A DNA stretch of 38,009 bases, taken from positions 1 through 38,009 of the IMG/VR virus record IMGVR_UViG_3300010297_000014; one strand, written 5' to 3'. This document shows positions 33,785 through 38,009 of the stretch, one piece after another (within the stretch, counting starts at the first letter, position 1; every line of letters starts with the position of its first letter). Position numbers and translations under genes: made by a program. The notes under the pieces are model-generated. The model made no database searches. It saw nothing but the letters and a program-made list of their open reading frames with translations, and had not been told where the DNA came from. Origin of the DNA: a virus.

Positions 33785-35702
33785 TCTGATACACAAGTTT
33801 ATCAGATGTTTTTACGAATGTGGCTTCATCGCCCGGATTTAAAGTTATATCTGATATCAAAGTATTCCAGCTGGCATCAGCTTGAATGTCCATACTATGT
33901 GATCCACCTGCTTTAATTGTGGTAGTAAAACCTTCAGGTAATACATCCATCGACGCGACAATTGTCGGATCTAATTGAATAGGTAAATTTGCTGAAACAT
34001 AATTATTTAATTTAATATAATCATCTTCAGGTTCCCATTCATATTCACCCGATGTGTTTAATGCTATAGGAAAAATATCAGCTTTATCTTCAATGGATCG
34101 TGTACCCCAATCATTACTATACCAAAGTGCTTTTACTTGCGATGCTAATGTAGTAGAACCATCGACGCAACTTTGTAATTCATTATTATAAATTTCATAT
34201 CCGGTTCTATTTGCAACACTTGCGTTATGATTATCTGATATTAATAAATTCCAATTACCCGTTAAAGTATTATCATGGATTTTGAAATTCTTATTTGTAA
34301 TATCTGTTCCAACCTGAACATAAATTACCTGACCGCCTGAAGGACCAGATCTTATAAATTCATTATTGGAAACTGTTACATCATCATAAGATTCAGGATC
34401 AACGTAAAGACTTAAATTAGTCATTCTAATTGGTGACGCACATTCATTATATTCGTTATTATCTATAGTAGTATCTTCAGCTGATTCAGCTAAATATGTT
34501 CCAACCTGCCAATTGGTAATAGTATTATTTGAGATATTAGTTGCTCCAGCACTAGCTAAACTTAATACTGCTATAGCGTTAAATTCAGCATAATCTGCAT
34601 TGGCTGTTGATGTAAATGTATTATTAACTATAGTTATAAAATGAGTTGAAGTCCTAGCAAAATTCTCAATTCCATTATATCCATAACGGACAATTGAATT
34701 TGACATTTCTAAACTAGGTACAGAAATCATCGATCCATTACAATATTCAAATACTGAATTTGTAATTACGACATGAACTGCAGAATCACCACCTTGGTGA
34801 ATGATTTCTCCTCTCCAGCGATCAAAAATACAATTTTGAATTCTTAATGGTGAATTAACATCACAACCTGCTGAGAATATAGCTTTATGATGCCAATCCC
34901 AACCATCTCCATCTGTTGCATAAAACGTTATACCCGGATCAGTCAATGTTTGAACTTCTCCTCCTTCAGATGTAGATACTTGAAACGTATCAGTTAATGC
35001 ATTAATAACATAAAATGGTGTAGTACCATCATTAACTTCGGTTGGTGCAGTATTACCAAATCTTAAAATTGTTCCATTAGCCAATCCATGATTTGTGCTT
35101 TCTATAACATCATCAACTATAATTTCACATGCATAATTTACACCACCATTCGACGCATCCCCCGTCGCATTAGCATTCCCTGTAACTCTAATACTATCAA
35201 ATTGTATATTTTCTAAAAATCCCGAAATATGAAATCCGCCACCTCTTCTAATTCTATCGCTACCATTACCAGAACCATTTACATACCAATTAGTTTCTGG
35301 ATCTGTAAAGTCAACTGCTAAAAATGATATGATAGAATTATCAGGACCATCACCTAAAAATTTAATATCATCATGATCTAGTACAAAACAACCTGGTGTA
35401 GATGTTAACCAATTCGAATCACCCGATTTTATACTAGCTTTATATGTACCAGTTGGGAAATATATGGTAGCTACATTACCTGGATTATTATCAACAAATG
35501 AATTAGCTGCAGATATAGCATTTCTAATCGCATCGGTATCATCAGTAGCATCATCACCTAACGCCCCGTATAACTTAACATTGAATAAACCAAATCCAGC
35601 GGTAGGATCACCTGTTCTTTCTATAGTTGCAACCTTTTTAGGATACAAATTATAAACAGAAAATCCTTTCCATGAAACACCATTAATTTTTGTAAATGCC
35701 AT
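33780..35702 (-). CDS. Tailspike-like protein, pectate-lyase-3 beta-helix
   Basis: 640 residues. After a short anchor (MAFTKINGVSWKGFSVYNLY) comes the Pectate_lyase_3 opening FNVKLYGALGDDATDDTDAI with YFPTGTY (40-87), the standard start of right-handed beta-helix spikes. Repeating N-N-x-F/I rungs follow (NCIFDRW, NSVFEYC, NNTFTST, NNTITNW, NNEYNEC, NNEFIRS). Residues about 193-263 are an inserted 'NHGLANGTILRFGNT' module. The C-terminal 100 residues are a separate beta domain. Such spikes bind or cleave host polysaccharide. The catalytic acids cannot be named from sequence alone. No late box; it follows the lectin gene by one base. Confidence 0.85.
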   Translation of the reverse strand: MAFTKINGVSWKGFSVYNLYPKKVATIERTGDPTAGFGLFNVKLYGALGDDATDDTDAIRNAISAANSFVDNNPGNVATIYFPTGTYKASIKSGDSNWLTSTPGCFVLDHDDIKFLGDGPDNSIISFLAVDFTDPETNWYVNGSGNGSDRIRRGGGFHISGFLENIQFDSIRVTGNANATGDASNGGVNYACEIIVDDVIESTNHGLANGTILRFGNTAPTEVNDGTTPFYVINALTDTFQVSTSEGGEVQTLTDPGITFYATDGDGWDWHHKAIFSAGCDVNSPLRIQNCIFDRWRGEIIHQGGDSAVHVVITNSVFEYCNGSMISVPSLEMSNSIVRYGYNGIENFARTSTHFITIVNNTFTSTANADYAEFNAIAVLSLASAGATNISNNTITNWQVGTYLAESAEDTTIDNNEYNECASPIRMTNLSLYVDPESYDDVTVSNNEFIRSGPSGGQVIYVQVGTDITNKNFKIHDNTLTGNWNLLISDNHNASVANRTGYEIYNNELQSCVDGSTTLASQVKALWYSNDWGTRSIEDKADIFPIALNTSGEYEWEPEDDYIKLNNYVSANLPIQLDPTIVASMDVLPEGFTTTIKAGGSHSMDIQADASWNTLISDITLNPGDEATFVKTSDKLVYQI

Positions 35703-35703
35703 A

Positions 35704-36840
35704 TTATGTAAAGTCGTCGTAAAATTTAGTTTGTAATTCAGCTACTTGACTAACCGATCGGCGTTTATTCCATACATGAAAAGGTCCATATAGTCCAGAT
35801 TGATTATACTGGTTACCATTTGAATCAGCCGAATTTAACGTAATGGTACCATCACAGTGTGTAGCAATTGATGCTGAAGAAATTGTTCTAGAATAAAATG
35901 TGCCTCCATCTAAGGAAACTTCTATAACCAAATCGGAACCTGAATTATAAACATTGGTAATTAAATTATGCCAACCAGATGCATCTGTTGGTCCAACTAA
36001 ACCTGTAAATTTTTGGAAGTTTCCACCATCGTAAGCATGTCCTAATGTAGGATCGCTATTCCAATATACTGTAAATCCTCTAACTGCAGTATCACAGCAC
36101 CATAATGAATTGGCGTTTATATATGATGGAATATTAAACCATTGTTGTGTAGAAAATTCAGTATATCCGCCAACACTAATAGGAGTTTCTATTCTATTTG
36201 AAACATCTATTGCTAAATTGGCTTCATCCACTATAACCATATTGAAATTAGATACTTCTACTGTAGCACTTGCTTCATTAAAGATGAACTTTGGTTTAAG
36301 TTTGTCGAATGTTAATGAGGCAGGAAAAGTAACATCAACTGATACCGAGCCTGTTGCTATAATATCAAATACGTTTGAATTATCTACTCCTCCAACTAAA
36401 TTGCTTAATGTTCCAACAGTTGTTCCACTTCCAGTCCAGTCATTTTCTTCATCAAATAAAAATCGAAGAGTTCCGGCTGTTAATTGATCTACATCGAAGG
36501 TTATTCGTACGGTTTTATTTAAGAAAGATGCATCAAAGTCTTCTCTTATAATAGCTCTACTATTGCCATCAGAGACTCCAGTAAATCCAGACTTACTAGC
36601 TCCTGAGTAAGAGGTCCATGGATAGCTAGCTCCATCCGGAACAGACCAACTCTCAGTATAAGGCACATAAGAAGTATTAGGTCCTGTTTGTGAATACGTC
36701 CAACCTGCACCAGCAGTAATTGATTGGGCTGAGACTTCGTCAATTAAATTTCCAGAAGCCTCGTCCATTTTCCAAGAACCAATTATATTCTCTAAAAGGC
36801 CTGCAGAGCCTTGATTAACTATACCAAATGCTAATCTCAT
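35704..36840 (-). CDS. LamG/concanavalin-like lectin protein with internal insert
   Basis: 378 residues. The first strand of a LamG fold (IIGSWKMDEASGNLIDEVS, 19-37) is separated from the rest (VSNRIETPISVGGYTEFSTQ to FHVWNKRRSVSQVAELQ, about 213-370) by about 160 residues that look like a second beta-sandwich (RAIIREDFDASFLNKTVRIT ... VSVDVTF). The end motif (GPFHVWNKR-x-S-x-x-V-A-E-L) is the usual LamG closing strand and helix. It is probably a glycan-binding tip or accessory protein of the fibre in the preceding gene, which ends three bases before its ATG. No late box of its own. Confidence 0.72.
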   Translation of the reverse strand: MRLAFGIVNQGSAGLLENIIGSWKMDEASGNLIDEVSAQSITAGAGWTYSQTGPNTSYVPYTESWSVPDGASYPWTSYSGASKSGFTGVSDGNSRAIIREDFDASFLNKTVRITFDVDQLTAGTLRFLFDEENDWTGSGTTVGTLSNLVGGVDNSNVFDIIATGSVSVDVTFPASLTFDKLKPKFIFNEASATVEVSNFNMVIVDEANLAIDVSNRIETPISVGGYTEFSTQQWFNIPSYINANSLWCCDTAVRGFTVYWNSDPTLGHAYDGGNFQKFTGLVGPTDASGWHNLITNVYNSGSDLVIEVSLDGGTFYSRTISSASIATHCDGTITLNSADSNGNQYNQSGLYGPFHVWNKRRSVSQVAELQTKFYDDFT

Positions 36841-36843
36841 AAA

Positions 36844-37647
36844 TTATGCTCCGCCATTAACAACCCATTCATCAGCAGCTCGTTGATATGCAACCATGCC
36901 TTTCCATTGACCCTGTGATACAACATCAGATTCACCTCCGCCGGCTTCATCGGTACCATTGATTTTTACTGCTTCTCCACTTGCAACATCTCCACGTATT
37001 GTAGTTGATCCAGCACCAGTTTGTTCAATATTAATAGTAGTTCCAACAGGGAATGCAATTGAAGAATTTAATGGAATTGTAAGAACATTGGCTGCTCCAT
37101 TTTCCATTTCAATTAATTTACCAGCATCACTTAAAATAAGAGAATATGCTGTTCCAGTTTGTTTATTAATAGTAACAGGATCCGATCCATCACCAACTTC
37201 AATATATGTAATATCAGGTTTTATTACAAAATTTGTTGATGAAGTAGCGTATCCAATTGGACGAACAATTTCACCGACTGCAGATGGTGCAGTAGCTGTC
37301 ATTTGTCCACCAACTATACTAAGATAATATATACTGCCTACAGTTAAACCGACGGTTGTATAATTTCCAGATATTTGCACCACCGCACTATTTCCTGTCA
37401 ATGCGCCTGTCGTAACAATCCCTATTAGAACAGGACCTGCAGTGGCTTCTGCAGATGCATCGGTTTTCCAGAATTTACCGTCTGATTTAACATATACTAC
37501 ATCACCAGCAACTAAATCTTCTCCAGCTATTAACGAAATAGAAATTATATCAAGAAAGTTATCGTTGGTTTTATCAAAAGCGTCGCGAATGGTATCACCT
37601 GTACCATCATTTGCAACTGTACCAATATTAATTGTTTGTAATGCCAT
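36844..37647 (-). CDS. Short tail fibre protein with NIGTVANDGTGD anchor
   Basis: 267 residues. The N-terminus INIGTVANDGTGDTIRDAFD, then KTNDNF (6-31), is closely similar to that of the LRR fibre at 21914-23515. The body is beta: a module from LIAGEDLVAGDVVYVKSDGK with GSIYYLSIVGGQMTAT, then a C-terminal domain with NVLTIPLNSSIAFPVGTTIN and QWKGMVAYQRAADEWVVNGGA, a common fibre tip pattern. A late box lies 5 nt upstream. It heads a unit with the lectin and the spike genes, so these three may form one fibre complex. Confidence 0.78.
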   Translation of the reverse strand: MALQTINIGTVANDGTGDTIRDAFDKTNDNFLDIISISLIAGEDLVAGDVVYVKSDGKFWKTDASAEATAGPVLIGIVTTGALTGNSAVVQISGNYTTVGLTVGSIYYLSIVGGQMTATAPSAVGEIVRPIGYATSSTNFVIKPDITYIEVGDGSDPVTINKQTGTAYSLILSDAGKLIEMENGAANVLTIPLNSSIAFPVGTTINIEQTGAGSTTIRGDVASGEAVKINGTDEAGGGESDVVSQGQWKGMVAYQRAADEWVVNGGA

Positions 37648-37652
37648 GGTTA

Positions 37653-37660
37653 TATTTATA
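37653..37660 (-). promoter_or_regulatory. Late promoter box for the fibre-lectin-spike unit
   Basis: TATAAATA, TAACC, ATG: 5-nt spacing, no Shine-Dalgarno. It contains the stop codon of the upstream partial gene (37656-37658). Confidence 0.82.
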
Positions 37661-38009
37661 TTGAATGGTTATCAGCAGTGTAATTAGTTGTGTCTGCTGT
37701 GAAATTAGTTGTGTCTGCTGTGAAATATGATGTGACAACTGGAGCTATTCCACCTTCATTTAAAAGTTGTACAGCAATATATATTGCACGATTTAATACG
37801 TTTTGTTCAAATTGGCTTATTGACTGACTAGTGAAAAATTTATTATGCTCAAGCATCGACAATAAATTATATGCGAAAAATACTTCAATATCATACATAA
37901 ATTGAACTTTAGATATGTCTGATAATTTAGTACCAATAAAATCCTCTAAATAAAAATCTGTGTATGTTGTATCAAGCGTAATAGTATCCCAATCAAGTGT
38001 GATATCACC
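37656..38009 (-). CDS. C-terminal part of an unidentified virion-region protein (cut by window edge)
   Basis: The frame is open without interruption from base 38009 to the stop at 37656-37658, 117 codons visible; the internal ATG at 37898 is unlikely to be the start because the upstream codons (for example LDWDTITLDTTYTDFYLEDF) read as protein and no promoter or ribosome site precedes it. The segment is mostly helical in the middle (EQNVLNRAIYIAVQLLNEGG) and ends with a heptapeptide repeat FTADTTN, FTADTTN, YTADNHS. I do not recognise the family. By position it belongs to the structural region. Confidence 0.7.
   Translation of the reverse strand, partial: GDITLDWDTITLDTTYTDFYLEDFIGTKLSDISKVQFMYDIEVFFAYNLLSMLEHNKFFTSQSISQFEQNVLNRAIYIAVQLLNEGGIAPVVTSYFTADTTNFTADTTNYTADNHSI
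37682..37723 (-). repeat. Two exact 21-bp tandem repeats
   Basis: Two identical copies (37682-37702 and 37703-37723) with degenerate flanks. They encode the FTADTTN heptads at the C-terminus of the partial gene. Confidence 0.9.

Overview
The window is a late-gene and recombination block of a T4-like myovirus genome. The DNA is AT-rich and tightly packed, and has no stretch over about 200 bases without a gene. Gene content and order (13-14-15-16-17-18-19-20-67-21-22-23, then a tail-tube-like gene, uvsY, uvsW, 55, 47, 46) match marine T4-like phages of cyanobacteria or SAR11-type bacteria better than enterobacterial T4. Support comes from a DUF4815 structural protein, fibre anchors of the type NIGTVANDGTGD, and NATAAATA late promoters. 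No photosynthesis genes, tRNAs, insertion sequences, CRISPR arrays or attachment sites were seen. The host cannot be named from this window.

Layout, left to right. (1) 2-973, plus strand: the 3' part of a CobT-like VWA-domain protein, the only plus-strand gene, ending at a hairpin shared with gene 46. (2) 1014-6461, minus strand: the recombination/replication and late-sigma group 46, 47, 55, uvsW, uvsY. (3) 6475-7427: a tail-tube-fold protein, gene 75aa and small or doubtful ORFs. (4) 7484-19349: the head, neck, packaging and tail-core cluster from gene 23 back to gene 13, including a 49-codon gene 67 homologue. (5) 19366-20163: a PAPS-type sulfotransferase. (6) 20177-38009: the adsorption and baseplate-periphery region. 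It holds an Ig-like/trypsin-like protease protein, a DUF4376 protein, a leucine-rich-repeat fibre, two further fibre or adaptor proteins, a coiled-coil mini-protein, two large DUF4815-type structural proteins, gp8, a pectate-lyase-like spike, a LamG lectin, a second fibre with the same anchor, and the C-terminus of another protein cut by the window edge.

How it works together: gp55 (late sigma) would read the TATAAATA boxes placed before most structural transcription units. gp46/47, UvsY and UvsW run recombination-dependent replication that supplies concatemers. gp16/17 package them through the gp20 portal into a gp23 head built on the gp22/gp67 core and matured by gp21. gp13-15 and gp18-19 make the neck and tail. 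The region right of 19.4 kb supplies baseplate parts and many carbohydrate- or protein-binding modules.

Most notable signals: (a) eight ATGs lie exactly 5 nt after a NATAAATA box with no Shine-Dalgarno, which predicts leaderless late mRNAs; seven of these are firm genes and the eighth is a doubtful small ORF; (b) a fibre built from twelve 23-24-residue BspA-type LRRs encoded by near-identical 72-bp DNA repeats; (c) a virion-region serine protease with an altered active-site motif; (d) the phage sulfotransferase; (e) an intrinsic terminator abutting the portal gene start.
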